64,000 bases of DNA from Rosa chinensis. Lineage: Eukaryota; Streptophyta; Magnoliopsida; Rosales; Rosaceae. Both the position numbers and the translations under genes were made by a program. The stretch spans positions 23,833,001 through 23,897,000 of the forward strand of contig NC_037092.1 in NCBI RefSeq assembly GCF_002994745.2, given 5' to 3'. Under the pieces are notes generated by a model. It saw nothing but the letters and a program-made list of their open reading frames with translations. It ran no database searches and was not told the origin of the DNA. Shown piece after piece: positions 44,096 to 54,732 of this stretch (within the stretch, counting starts at the first letter, position 1; every line of letters begins with the position of its first letter).

Positions 44096-44564
44096 TTAAT
44101 CAGTAGCATCAGCAGTCTTGGTTGTATTACTAACATCATCGACAACAGTATTTCCTGCATTTGCTTTTCCATCTTCTCCATTATTCAATCTTCTGAGACC
44201 AACCACCTGATCTGTTCTCAAACTCCGGTCAGCGACTCTAAGTACCTGGTTGATCTGAGGAGGGCTCCCTGTATTAATTCCTGGCCTTTTGACAGCACAT
44301 CTTCTGTATCAAATTAAGAACATTCTCATCAGTTAATGATTTCCGGACTACAAAGAACAAGACTGATTATTTGTTCATAGAATCATTATGCATGAAGATG
44401 CAGTGAAACTAACAGAAATAGATGCATAGATTGTACTGAAAACTTGAAAGGGTATGAACTCACATAATTGCAACGTTCTTATTCTGCAGGATGCAAGGCT
44501 TGGAATTAGTGGGAAACATCTGGACCATGGTCATCTTTGGCATGAAGCTACAAACTAGAGCCAT
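44096..44564 (-). CDS. Small protein of an unrecognised family, member 3 (two exons)
   Basis: Exon 1 is 44464-44564 (ATG 44564, donor GTGAGT) and exon 2 44096-44303 (acceptor GATACAG), giving an intact 102-residue frame. The start MALVCSFMPKMTMVQMF parallels the other members; exon 2 opens with RCAVKRPGINTGSPPQINQV. The tail (LRVADRSLRTDQVVGLRRLN, then a polar Asn/Asp/Thr stretch) differs from its paralogs, so only the start, the intron phase and the motif are conserved. That pattern, a conserved short motif in a fast-changing context, recalls peptide precursors, but the motif is not C-terminal as in CLE or PROPEP precursors. Function is unknown. Confidence 0.72.
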
Positions 44565-44685
44565 GATGAGTAAAGCAAAGAAATTTATATGAATGTAATT
44601 TGCAGCTAAATTTCTTCAATAATAATGATCAAATTAAGCCAATCGAATAGCAACTTGTGAGGTCTGACTGGGGCGCCATGGCTAC

Positions 44686-44694
44686 ATTTATAGG
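44686..44694 (-). promoter_or_regulatory. TATA box of small-protein gene 3
   Basis: The minus strand reads CCTATAAAT about 125 bp upstream of ATG 44564, the same element as in members 1 and 2. Confidence 0.6.
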
Positions 44695-44699
44695 CTAAG

Positions 44700-45184
44700 C
44701 TATGAGCACGTGGTGTCTCTCTCCTCGAGTTACAGTCAAACTCAGACAGCTTGAAAAATGAAAACCAACTCCCCAAAAATTCTAAAAAATACAAAACTGG
44801 TTTTATGGTAGTTTTAAGCTACTGAAACGAGCAAGCGGCATAGCGTACAGAACTTAAATGTGGTCAACCATACAGAGGTCAACATAAGTTAACATATATT
44901 CCTAATTCCTATATGGGGTTTCCACGGTCCCTAGTCTTTAGACCTCGGTTTTGGACCAATGTTTCAAGAGTAGAAGGCCGGTCTCAGGTCGGGGAAAAAA
45001 AAAAAAAAAACAGGAAACAAGAAGAAAGTCGAGAAACAAAGGAAAAAGCGCTCTCTCTCTCTCTCTCTCTCTCTTTCTACAGACACCGCTAATATTAACA
45101 TGACTGATTTGAGAGTTCTTTATATAATAGAAACTGCCTAGGACGAAGTAGAGATTGTAATGTTTTGATTTCCCAATTAGCTAG
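44700..45184. other. Intergenic with microsatellites
   Basis: A-run near 44996-45010 and (CT)n at about 45051-45074. No gene recognised. Confidence 0.4.
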
Positions 45185-45473
45185 TGACGGATACAGGATC
45201 AAAATTTGGGGTGAGCTAATTTAAGACTTGATTAAAAGATTTTTTTTTTTGTCAATAATGATTGCAACAATTTTGAGACTGAATTTTAAAAGAAATACTA
45301 ATGGAGTATGTTGTAATTAAAGAAAAAAATAGAGGACAAAATGTGGAAAGATGAAAGAAAGAACAAAAAACAGGCCAGATTTTCCTTAAAGATAAGAAAT
45401 TTTTAAGAAAGACAAATAAAAAAAAACTAATTGAAAATGTTGTAACAAAATAACGAAAAAAAAAAAAAAAGAG
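45185..45473. repeat. Third copy of the SERK-locus flank, left half
   Basis: Collinear with 12290-12600. It continues at 58263 after the gypsy element, matching 12610-13345 there, so the gypsy element split a duplicated segment. Confidence 0.65.
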
Positions 45474-46029
45474 TGAAGCAATCAGTCATTAAGTGCTAAG
45501 GCTGTGTTTGTTTCCTGGGACTGGACTGGACTGGACTACCTTATGTAATAAAATTAGACTTATTCCACGTTTGGCACACACAAAGACTCATTTAAATGAG
45601 ATAACAGAGTCCCCGCATCAGCTCCGCACCTTCTTACACAGACCCCCCAAAAATCACCGGACTGTGGAAGGCAGGGCTTCAACAACGCTCATTAGTCTCT
45701 CCTCTCTTTCGCGCGAAGCCTCATCTCTCCATCTCTTTCGCGCGAAGCCTCGTCTCTCCACTCTCGATCGCGCTTCATCCTGCTTGAACTACTCTTCCAG
45801 GTTCAATTTCTTGTCTGTCTGATGCTCCTTTTGCTTTGATTCTGATTCCCTCTTCCCTTCAATTTCTACTGTGATTTGTTAAATTAAAGACTATGGATTG
45901 ATTTTCTATTAACAATTGTTTATGGGTTGTAACAATTGGTGTCTGGGTAGCTTGATTTGCTAAGAGAATTGATCAATTTCAAGACTGGGTTTTTTTCTTT
46001 TCTTTTAACAACGTCTGTGTTTTTACCAT

Positions 46030-46137
46030 GAAGTCTGGATTCCAGCTGCTGAAGGAGTCTTGAAGGACTTGGTCAAGAAAAGGGGTCTGGATTCCAAGTT
46101 CAAGATTGACTCTGCTGGCACCATTAATTACCATGAG
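46030..46137 (+). pseudogene. Low-molecular-weight protein-tyrosine phosphatase exon, captured
   Basis: The frame reads PAAEGVLKDLVKKRGLDSKF and then KIDSAGTINYHE, the region just after the catalytic CRSPAAEGVF loop of plant LMW-PTPs, ending at GAG before a GTAGAG donor-like site. The catalytic Cys-containing part upstream is absent, so no phosphatase is encoded. It sits about 20 bp before the LSM12-like start and may contribute leader sequence to a chimeric transcript. Confidence 0.72.
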
Positions 46138-46157
46138 GTAGAGGGACGAAGAAGAAG

Positions 46158-47781
46158 ATGGCCATGGATGGCGGCAATGCAGCAGCAGCGGAGGAATTGG
46201 CCGTGGGTTGCTTCGTCTCCATCAAGACCACCTTGGGCGACGACTTCCAGGGCCAGGTCATCACCTTCGACTGCCCCTCCAACATCCTCATCCTTCAAGA
46301 GGGTTTGAAAGGAGGGCCTAAGCGGAACATCAGGCTACTCAAGGCCAACTATATCAAGGAGTTGAGCTATTTGGGTCAAGCTGAAGACCCACTTGACATT
46401 AAGAACTGTTACCTTGATCTTAATAGTCTCAGAGCCAGAGAGGAATCAGCTATCAGGTAGTTTACTTGCTACCCAATTTGGATTTTTGTTGAGTACTTGT
46501 TAATCCAAGTGTTTAGAGGATGTTAAGTCATGAAGAACCCAATTGTGAATTTAGTTGAATAATGTAGTGTTTGGTATGTTTAATTGCAGACAAGCAGAGG
46601 CAGAGTGTGAGAGGATCGGAGTTGGTGTCACCAGCCAGGCTCAGAACATTTTCGATGCCTTGTCTAAGACGTGAGTGCTTTGCTCTTTCTTCTTAAGTTA
46701 GTTCGGAGCTAAACATATGATGTAATGCTCATTTCTGGTGTTAAATAAACTGCATTTTTGGATTCATGGTCATTCAATTTAGTAATGCTCTGATACTTGT
46801 TTTCGTGCAAAATGCAAGCAATTGTTTGTGGAGGGCAGATTTGGTTGAACTTTGTAATGAGGTGTTGCTCTAATGTTTTGTTTCTAAAGTAGCTTAAGGG
46901 TTAAAGTTTATGGGGTTTTAGGCTGTTTGTAGAACTATTGAGTCACTGATGGATGCAAAATCAAAACTTTCTAACTTTCAAGACATAAATCATAATAAAG
47001 TTAGCTCTAGATTGTGACTTGTGAAATTTGTAATTCGTAAGTTTGTAGAAGTTATGTTGTCTGGACTGATTGTCATGGTGGTGATCAGGCTTCCAGTACG
47101 CTGGGACAAGACTGTCATAGTTGTGATGAATGAGGTTCGTGTGAGCAGTCCATATCTTCCTGAGTCTGTCAGTGGAGGAACTCCTGCTGCCAATGATCGG
47201 GTGAAGAAAGTGCTTGAGTTGGAGAAGACTTTTCCCTCAAGGGATAAGTCATTGTGGGTATGTTTGTATACTCAGCCTTCTCTGAGGGGAGCATTATCTT
47301 TTTTTTTAAGACATGTGAAGCTCAAGATAAATTGTTTAATCATGGTGGTAAAATTGATTAAATGCAAGTATGGTGGTATGGTGGTCTTGCTGTCAAGACG
47401 TAAGACCAAGCATGAAGTGTTGTAGTATGGTTTTGCTTTTTAAGCTTGGAGATCATAATTTATTTGCATGGCAGCTTTGTTTTCTGAGCATGAACTCGAA
47501 AAGAGTAGTTTATTTGCAAATGTGGGAGACATGCTTTTTAAGCATGAACTCGAAGAACAAGAATGAAAGATTGTTTAATTGCATTGTGGTGGTCTTTCTG
47601 CCAAAAGACCAAGTATGAAGAATATTGTAGTTTGTGTGTGGTGGTCTTCTTCTTTCACTTTAATGTGTGGCCATTTTCTCCTTCATAGAGAACTTGCTAT
47701 CGAAACAGAAAAGGAAGAACATGGAAACTAGATTCTCCATCTTCGTCTCATGGAAACCTTGGTGATTTCTTCCTCATATAA
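46158..47781 (+). CDS. LSM12-like protein (LSM and AD domains) inside the Harbinger element
   Basis: Four predicted exons, 46158-46456, 46590-46670, 47089-47257 and 47689-47781, all with GT/AG borders and consistent phase, give 213 residues. Residues about 10-70 form an LSM domain (AVGCFVSIKTTLGDDFQGQV, then NIRLLKANYIKELSYLG). Residues about 85-165 are the anticodon-binding-like AD domain (AECERIGVGVTSQAQNIFDA, then LPVRWDKTVIVVMNEVRVSS and ESVSGGTPAANDRVKKVLELE). This is the LSM12 layout, an RNA-associated protein family. The conserved part is free of stops. The C-terminus after residue ~165 (exon 4) does not look like the family and may be wrong. It is either a functional transduplicate or a young pseudogene. 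Confidence 0.75.
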
Positions 47782-48100
47782 ATATACAGGTTCTGTGGTT
47801 CTTGTTGCTATTGAGTATAGTTTGATTTTCAATCCTTTGGTTGTAAAAGAGTTGGTCCAATACTTTTAGTCCAATACACAAACAAACATGGGATATGACT
47901 ATTTTGACTATTCTGCTCTTTAGTCCTAAGCAGTACCAAACATGGATCTTGTATTAGTATAGCATATCCCAAGCTAGAAGAGTCCTAGACTACTATAGGA
48001 AATAAGGTGGGGGATAATAGTCCCATGTAACAAACACAACCTAAGAGTTCTCCTAGAGCCCAAAGTTCATTAAATGCTTTGTTTGTGTCAGTCATTATGT

Positions 48101-48895
48101 TTTTTTTTTTTTTTTGAAAGGGGTTTGGAACCTAGCCTAACTGGGAGGCTCAGCCTCACGCTTGGTTCCATTTATTATATTAATATTAGGGTTTTGCATC
48201 CCGGGGGGGGGGGACATAAAACCTGAACCCCGAACTACATAGAAACAGTTACATTGATCTTCATAGAGAATATCCTGAATGATTACAGGCATCTCATCTA
48301 ACCACAAATCATCAATATCACACCCACTAGCAAGGTGAGCAAGCCTATCCGCTACACCATTTGCTTCACGGTAAATATGTCGAACTCTAACTGATTGGAA
48401 ATCACACATATATTCTTTACAGTCATCTAAAACTCGACTTACCTCAGAGAAAATTTTCTCTTCACTGTTGAGAGCAGCAATTAGAATGTCAAAGTCGCTT
48501 TCAATATCAATATCAGTCCAGACTTGGTAATACCAAAAAGTAAACCAGCTCCACACGCCTCCGTTTCCATATTAAGGACCGAGTGTGCATGTAATTAAAA
48601 AGGCTTAGCCAACGCAGCAATACCCATACCAGTTTCATTCCTAACTACTACCCCAATACCTCCACTCCCATCTTCTGCTCGAAAAGCCCCATCCACATTA
48701 ATTTTTAGACGACCACTAGGAGGATTTTTCCATTTGGTCTGAGGTCTCCTTTGCTTTCTCACCGTCTTCGGATGGTATTTCTGGAAGTCTTCTAACAATT
48801 TACTAGTCCATTGAATCATGTTCATAGGTTGAAAACTTGCACCCTTCCAGATTAAATTATTACGCTCATTCCAAATTGCCCATAAGCTCATGAAG
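48101..48895 (-). mobile_element. 5'-truncated LINE in the gypsy 5' LTR, minus strand
   Basis: A T-run at 48101-48114 marks the tail. AGTCATTATG on the left and AGTCGTTATG at about 48907 form a TSD with one mismatch. It encodes the zf-RVT end and RNase H domain (SLWAIWNERNNLIWKGASF, LKINVDGAFRAEDGSGGIG, REANGVADRLAHLA) in two frames, broken near 48560. The 3'UTR has a G-run (48199-48211), as does the sister copy at 26 kb. The 3' LTR at 58000 lacks it. Confidence 0.85.
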
Positions 48896-51177
48896 AAAAA
48901 GTCACAAGTCGTTATGTTTCTTATCTGTCTTTATTCTTGTGTTTTCTGTAGTTTTTAGCTAGAGGGTTCTGGAGTGTAGTAGCATTAATTGAGTAGTTGA
49001 GTCTGAGTCACTTAAGGGGGTTGTAGCTAATGTAAGTTTCCACTATGAAAGTTCAATTAAAAAACAGTTTTATCAAAACTTAGTTCACTCTAGCTTTAAG
49101 GTTCCAGATTTCGTCCTTTTAGCTATCCTACTCAACCTCTAGTTCAGATCCTATTAAGGGCCTGCATCAGTTGGTATCAGAGCCCCATGGCTGGATAAGG
49201 GTGAGGTAGACTGCCAACCAATGAAGTTGAGCAACTAAGGAGACAAGTTGAGTTTCTAACTCAAAGGATAACGGAGTTGGAGGCATCAAGATCCACTTAA
49301 GGAAGTGATGACTCAGATGGAGGCTCTGAGAACCCTTTTCATGGTTGCGCTAGCTCCGCGTCAGGAGCCAACTATTCGGGATGATTGAAGATGGGAGATG
49401 AACTTCAAGCTTGAGATACTAGAATTTTATGGTGGCTTACAAGCTGAAGAGTCCATTGACTGGTTGAATACTGTTGAAAGGATATTCGACCTCAAGGATG
49501 TGCCAGATGACAAGAAGGTCAAGTTGGTGGTAGTCAAATTAATGAGACGAGCCTCTGCTTGGTGGGACCAGCTGAAGATGAAACGTGAAAGACAAGGGAA
49601 AGAGAAGATCAAGAGCTCGGAGAAGATGAAGAAAAAGCTCAGGGGGAATTTCCTTCCATTTATTTATATTCATACCTTTTATCAGCTTTTGCAAAACTTG
49701 AAGCAAGGTGATAGAACGGTGGACGAATATATTGAAGAGTACTATCTATTGGTGGCTAGAAATGACTTAAATGAGGATGAAGAACAGCTAGTTGCAAGCA
49801 AGGTTCTAAAAAAACCTAGGCGGTGACTCGGGGCCTAGCACCTAGAGATCTAGGCGGGAGCCTAGGTGGGGACGAGGCAATTTTTTATTTTTTATGACAT
49901 ATAATCATATAAATAAAATTATAAAAAGTATTATTTTGATAAAGGCGTTATAATTATAGACTAGATTTTTTTATTTTTAAAGAAAATAAAGGGACTATTT
50001 TGAAAAGAAAAGAAAAAAACAAAGTGATTTAATGTAAAAGAGAAAGATAAAGAATACATGCACGTGCATAATCATAGGGCATGCATGTGTCGTTATTATA
50101 GCTTAGGCAGTTATACCACAATGAGTTTCTTATCCTCTTCTGCCTCTGATACGAACAGAGAGAGAAAGCAAGGCCATTTCAATGGTAGCCAAATCCTTCT
50201 CTTGTTTTCCCCTTCAATAATCTCGTCGTGCCTTTTCGTTTTCCTCTCGATTCAGATATGGTAATTTTCAATCTATAATGAATCCCTCTTTTAATTTCAT
50301 TTTCGACGTTGTCGACATCGAGTGAGACTGGGTTTTCATTCTTAAGTGGTATGAATTTTCAGATGTTAGTTTAGAGAGGTTTCAGAGGTCTGAGAATGAG
50401 AAACCTCTTCAATCTTTGAGGTTTTGAGTTTTGAAGATGATCAGAAAGAAAAAAAAAATTCCAGCACCCATGCCCAACGCCCAGCTCCGAGGCAGCCGCC
50501 GAGGAGCCCACCGCCCAAAGCAATTGCCTAGGCAGAAATCCAATCGGTGACCCAGCGACTATGACAGGACCCGACCCAGGAATCACCCCAAAATCAGGAT
50601 ACGAGCCTGCGGGGCCCACATTAAGCGAAATCCTACCGAAAATTCGGCAGAACCTCCCCTAAATATGGCCTACCCAAAAGTTCACAAACCTGGACATGAT
50701 TAAAACTTTAACTTCTACTCAACCCACAATACCATAATTACATTCCAAGCACATATAATACATTCAGAAAGTTCAAATCCTAACATTACCTCCGAAACAA
50801 CATCAATCCGAACAAAAACATCCATCAAATTAAAAGGGTTATCAGAGCAACACTAAAAACTAAGCCGATATCATACAAGGTAGGTTAAGTAATAACCTAC
50901 GGACAAAAACGGAAGCGCTGATTCCAAAGTCTCAAGAGCCTGGACGCGATCTCGGCAAATCTGAAATCTGGGCATTTGAAAACGAAGGGCCCATGGGAAA
51001 ACATTTAAAATCCGTTAGAGTGAGTGGACAAAACCGAAACAAAATCTGAAACAATTAATGGAATGCTTCCCATTTCTCTTTTTAACAAAACCATCATGCA
51101 GCGAGACTCTCTGAAAATCCAACTCAATCCTTTTTCCAAGAAAATTCATTTGATGACTAGGAATGACTGCTTCCTAG

Positions 51178-52423
51178 CACTACAAAAAAAAGGGTTTTTT
51201 GCGACAATGAGAAAGTGTCGGCAAAAATGAAAAAAACGTCGCAAATAATCTTTTACGACGGACTTGTGACGCTTGTTGAAGCGTCGGCAAAAATCGCGTC
51301 GCAAATACTTTTTTGTTATATACGACACTTCATAAGGCGTCGTAAATACCTTTTGCGACGGAATTGCGACACTTTTTGGATTGTCGCATATACTAATGTT
51401 GTAATTAATTTTGATTAAAAACGACGCATTAGAAAATGTCGTAAATAGTGTATGAGTTTTTGCGATGCTTCTTCTGCCGTCGCAAATACTGTAAATAGGT
51501 GAATAAAAAAAAAACTCAAACAGACTAGAAATTGGAATATAGTATAGAGTATAGAGTTAGGTTGTTTAACCAACACCCATTTGAATTAATGGTCCTACCA
51601 ACATGGTAATCCTTTGAACTATAATTTACATGGTTCACTTAACTATGAAGAAATATATATGAAATCCAGAGGGAACGCATTCAATTTTGATATATATAGT
51701 TCATCAGCATTATGTACAAGTCATTGAATGATTGAAACTAGAAGCTCGCTTCTTTGAAAAATAGATGACTAAAGTTAGAATTCAACAGAGATTCTTCAAA
51801 GTTAGAGAGATATGGACTTACCCACGATAGAACACAAGCAAAACAAGTGAATACATCCGGTTGAAAAATAGTGAAATCTGCTATTTTCTCGGTCGGAGAA
51901 GACATTTTGAACCACATCCGGCTGAACGGAATCATCAACCGGAGTTCCATGGAGGCAATTGCAGATGAGATCGATGCTTATTGGTGGATTCTTTAACTCC
52001 TATAACCAGAAAACACAAACGCATACCACAAATTCAAGATCTAGATCTCCACTCAACAAATAAACTCCAGCCAGTCATTTAGAGTTCTTACTCTCCATCA
52101 AAACCCCCACCGATCATAATTTAGCAGCCGTCGAATGACCCAGGAATTGTTTCCTTTCCTTTGAAACCCTATTAGATAAACGATGCCCACTTTATCATGT
52201 ATTCGTCTAATTGTGAAAAAGAAAAATAAATAATATTACAAATAAACGCTGGACTATATTTGCGACATATGTGCGACGAATACCATTACGTGTCGTTATT
52301 AGATAGAGCGGCAAGGTTTAGCGCCCAATATTTTGGTAATCGCGCAGATTTTAATAACTTTTACTACGGCCGTGTTATTATGTCGCAAGTTAGATGTCAC
52401 AAAAAGCTATTATTTTTGTAGTG
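51178..52423. mobile_element. Non-autonomous CACTA element, 1246 bp
   Basis: Ends CACTACAAAAAAAAGGG and TATTTTTGTAGTG with 3-bp TSD TAG (51175-51177, 52424-52426). Subterminal TTGCGACG/CGTCGCAAAT words repeat at both ends. No transposase. It is the innermost of four nested insertions. Confidence 0.9.
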
Positions 52424-52437
52424 TAGGCATCTCACGC

Positions 52438-52683
52438 CATCTGGGAGGGACTGCCACCTAGATGACGCATCAGAAGGGACTGCCAACCGAAATAGGAGGC
52501 GGTGGTTAGATGGGACTGCCAACTAGCCACAGGTAGTAGACGGGACTGCCGACTAACTACCTCATGTCATCTGAAAGGGACTGCCAACCAGATGACGCAT
52601 CAGATGGGACTGCCAACTGAGCTGTAGTCTGGAAGGGACTGCCAACCAGACTATTACCTAGAAGGGACTGCCAACTAGGTAAG
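52438..52683. repeat. Array of eight hairpins with a constant loop and variable stems
   Basis: The core GGGACTGCC occurs eight times at 25-40-bp spacing. Each core is flanked by its own inverted pair: GTCATCTG/CAGATGAC, TAGTCTGG/CCAGACTA and TTACCTAG/CTAGGTAA are perfect 8-bp stems, GGTTAG/CTAGCC pairs with one G-U, and TCAG/CTGA is a short one. The remaining units are imperfect. Loop conserved with stems covarying is a hallmark of structure-level constraint; function unknown. Confidence 0.8.
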
Positions 52684-54732
52684 ATACGCATGCGCCAAAA
52701 CTGGCCTCCTTGTCAACTGCTTTCTTTTTAAATCCTTTACTTTCCACAGAGTCACATTTTCTCAAATAATAAACCAACTAAAAACTTATTTCCATGCTGC
52801 ATGCATTATTTAAATAAAATAAAAGTCCACTCACAAGTAGTCCCGCAGCTAAACCTGCTGCCTGCCCGTGTCCTCCTCGCTCGAGGGCTCAGTACGTCCT
52901 GTAATAAATGGACATAATAATTAACCTTAATGAGGAAACAATCTCAAGATCAAAACTCATTCCTTCGAGAAATTAGTATTCATTCTATAAAACAAATCTC
53001 ACTCTTCAACTTGGAATTTACATTCTTGAATACGGAAATTTCCTTACAATTTAACGTCCACGTTTAATCTTTAACCTTCACAAGGATCGTTTCGATAATC
53101 TAATCAATTTAAACTCGATTCCTTGACCATAATTGATCACCAAATTAAACATAATATCCTTTCCAAAATTTCCGAATTCTTTCTTAACTTTCCCTATTTC
53201 CATTCACAAATCCATCTCTAAATCTCAAATCCTCTCTAAATTTTTCTTCCAAAATTCCAATTTCTCTTTTGCCATTCGAAACCCAATGTACTTCTCCAAC
53301 CTCTCAACAATCTCAACTCCACACTAAAAACATGACAACAAATTCTCAACCCAAGATAATAATTTTAACCTCCTTAGAACCACAACCAACATCAAAACTC
53401 CAAGGAAACTCATTAACCAACAACCTTAAATCTAACACAAAAATTCATAGATTACAACTAACAGTTCCTATACCGGCAACAACAACCAAATTTAAGTAGA
53501 AATATCCAGAAAAATCAAACAAGAACCCAAGAATTCAAGAGTTACTGTTCACGATCTCAAACACCTTCAAATCTTCCTCCACCGATCAAAACGAGCTGCA
53601 ACAAGGTTAGGAACACGTTCAGCACTTCCTCAACAACCAAAACCCCCAAAGAATCCGGCCGGAAAGCGCCGGAAACCGGACATCAAAGCAAAAATCCAAT
53701 TTTTCCCATTTCTGGAAATTCCTCTTCAAACTCAAAAATCCATGGTACCCAAGAGGAAAAACTTACATGGCTAGGTAGAGAAGGGGGAGAGGATCACGCC
53801 ATGCCAAGCGGTTCATCCTGGGGTGGCCGGACGGCGACGAAATGGCCGGAAAACCAGAAATGACGCAAAGGAGAAGAAAGGAGGAGGGGGAGGTCGGGTC
53901 TGTCCTTCCTTGGGTTGCTTTGACTTCTCTCTCCTCTATTCGAAAATAAAAACTCATTTAAAAACCTTTACCCAAAATAGTAGTTTCCAATTTGGTGATA
54001 ACTTTCCCGTAGAAAATCCGATTTAAACAAACTACGTGTCCACGAACTCGATTTTACGTATTTTACGACATTCTCAAAGAAATTTCCTAATTTACCGGAC
54101 TAAAGAAAAAGTCACTCCTCGGTCAATAATGGTAAAAACGTACTTCATATAGATGTTAAGGTACAGGGCCTAACAGACTAGCTCTTATGTGCCGCCTAGT
54201 CTGCCGCCTAAGCCATTTTTTAGAACATTGGTTGCAAGATATATTGAATTGCAGGATGTCCTTAATCTCCATAACTTTTGGTCTGTATCTGAAGCCCATC
54301 AGCAAGCTGTAGCTATTGAGAAACAACAGCGTAAGTCTAGCACTCGACCTTATACCAGAATTGGTACCAACTCAGTGAACCAGCAAGCATTTGGTGGATG
54401 GGGACCTGCAAAATCTGGTCAAATAGGGGCTCAAAATTCGTCTACAGCAATAGGAAATCGGCCCACTACTTCAAGACCAGCCAAGTAAGGTCAAAACAAT
54501 GCACCCAAGATCCGTTGTTTCAAATGTGGAGAACCTAATCACAAGTTCTCTGACTGCAGACGAGCGTCTAGTAGCCGATTGGACAAAAACAAGCAGCTTA
54601 TGATTAAAGGAGGAGAAACTCTTGATGATATTGGAGAACCCATCTTTGATGAAGAAATGGATGAGGAATGTTGTGAAGATTAGTTTATGGAGACATTGGT
54701 AAGGGTTTAGTTATTCGTAAAAGTTTACTCTA

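Larger units (their letters stand above)
45500..48041 (+). mobile_element. Harbinger-type element carrying host genes (2542 bp)
   Basis: Ends GGCTGTGTTTGTTTCCTGGGA and the inverse GGTTGTGTTTGTTACATGGGA are terminal inverted repeats; TAA flanks both sides (45497-45499, 48042-48044). The uninterrupted 3' LTR reads TGCTGAGAGTT here, confirming the target. No transposase. The interior is an exon-intron gene region: a CT-rich leader, one LMW phosphatase exon and an LSM12-like gene. It is the Harbinger equivalent of a Pack-MULE. Confidence 0.85.
50562..54175 (-). mobile_element. Solo LTR (about 2.4 kb) nested in the hAT element
   Basis: Begins TGACAGGACCCGACC and ends GGGCCTAACA, with the perfect 5-bp TSD GACTA (50557-50561, 54176-54180). 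On the minus strand it reads TGTTAGGCCCTGTACC...CCTGTCA, usual LTR termini. There is no second LTR or internal region. It contains the CACTA element 51178-52423 and the hairpin array 52438-52683. Confidence 0.82.
49799..54230. mobile_element. hAT element in gag, itself interrupted
   Basis: Perfect 8-bp TSD GTTGCAAG (49791-49798, 54231-54238) and termini CAAGGTTCTAAAAAA / TTTTTTAGAACATTG. Its own sequence is 49799-50561 plus 54181-54230, about 0.8 kb; the rest is a nested solo LTR. Subterminal CCTAGGCGG and CGCCTAG words recur. No transposase. Confidence 0.9.
49200..54684 (+). pseudogene. Ty3/gypsy gag, interrupted by a hAT element
   Basis: The first part (to 49798) encodes a capsid-like segment (FKLEILEFYGGLQAEESIDW, then RRASAWWDQLK and GDRTVDEYIEEYYLL). 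After the hAT insertion, reading resumes at 54231 with ARYIELQDVLNLHNFWSVSE, continues through a basic linker, and reaches the zinc knuckle CFKCGEPNHKFSDC at about 54512-54553. A TAA before the knuckle (54486) and other lesions show decay. Confidence 0.85.

Noticed and set aside
52438..52683. CRISPR-like array (constant GGGACTGCC with variable flanks)
   Set aside because: The variable parts are self-complementary across each repeat, i.e. stems, not spacers, and the array lies in a plant LTR.
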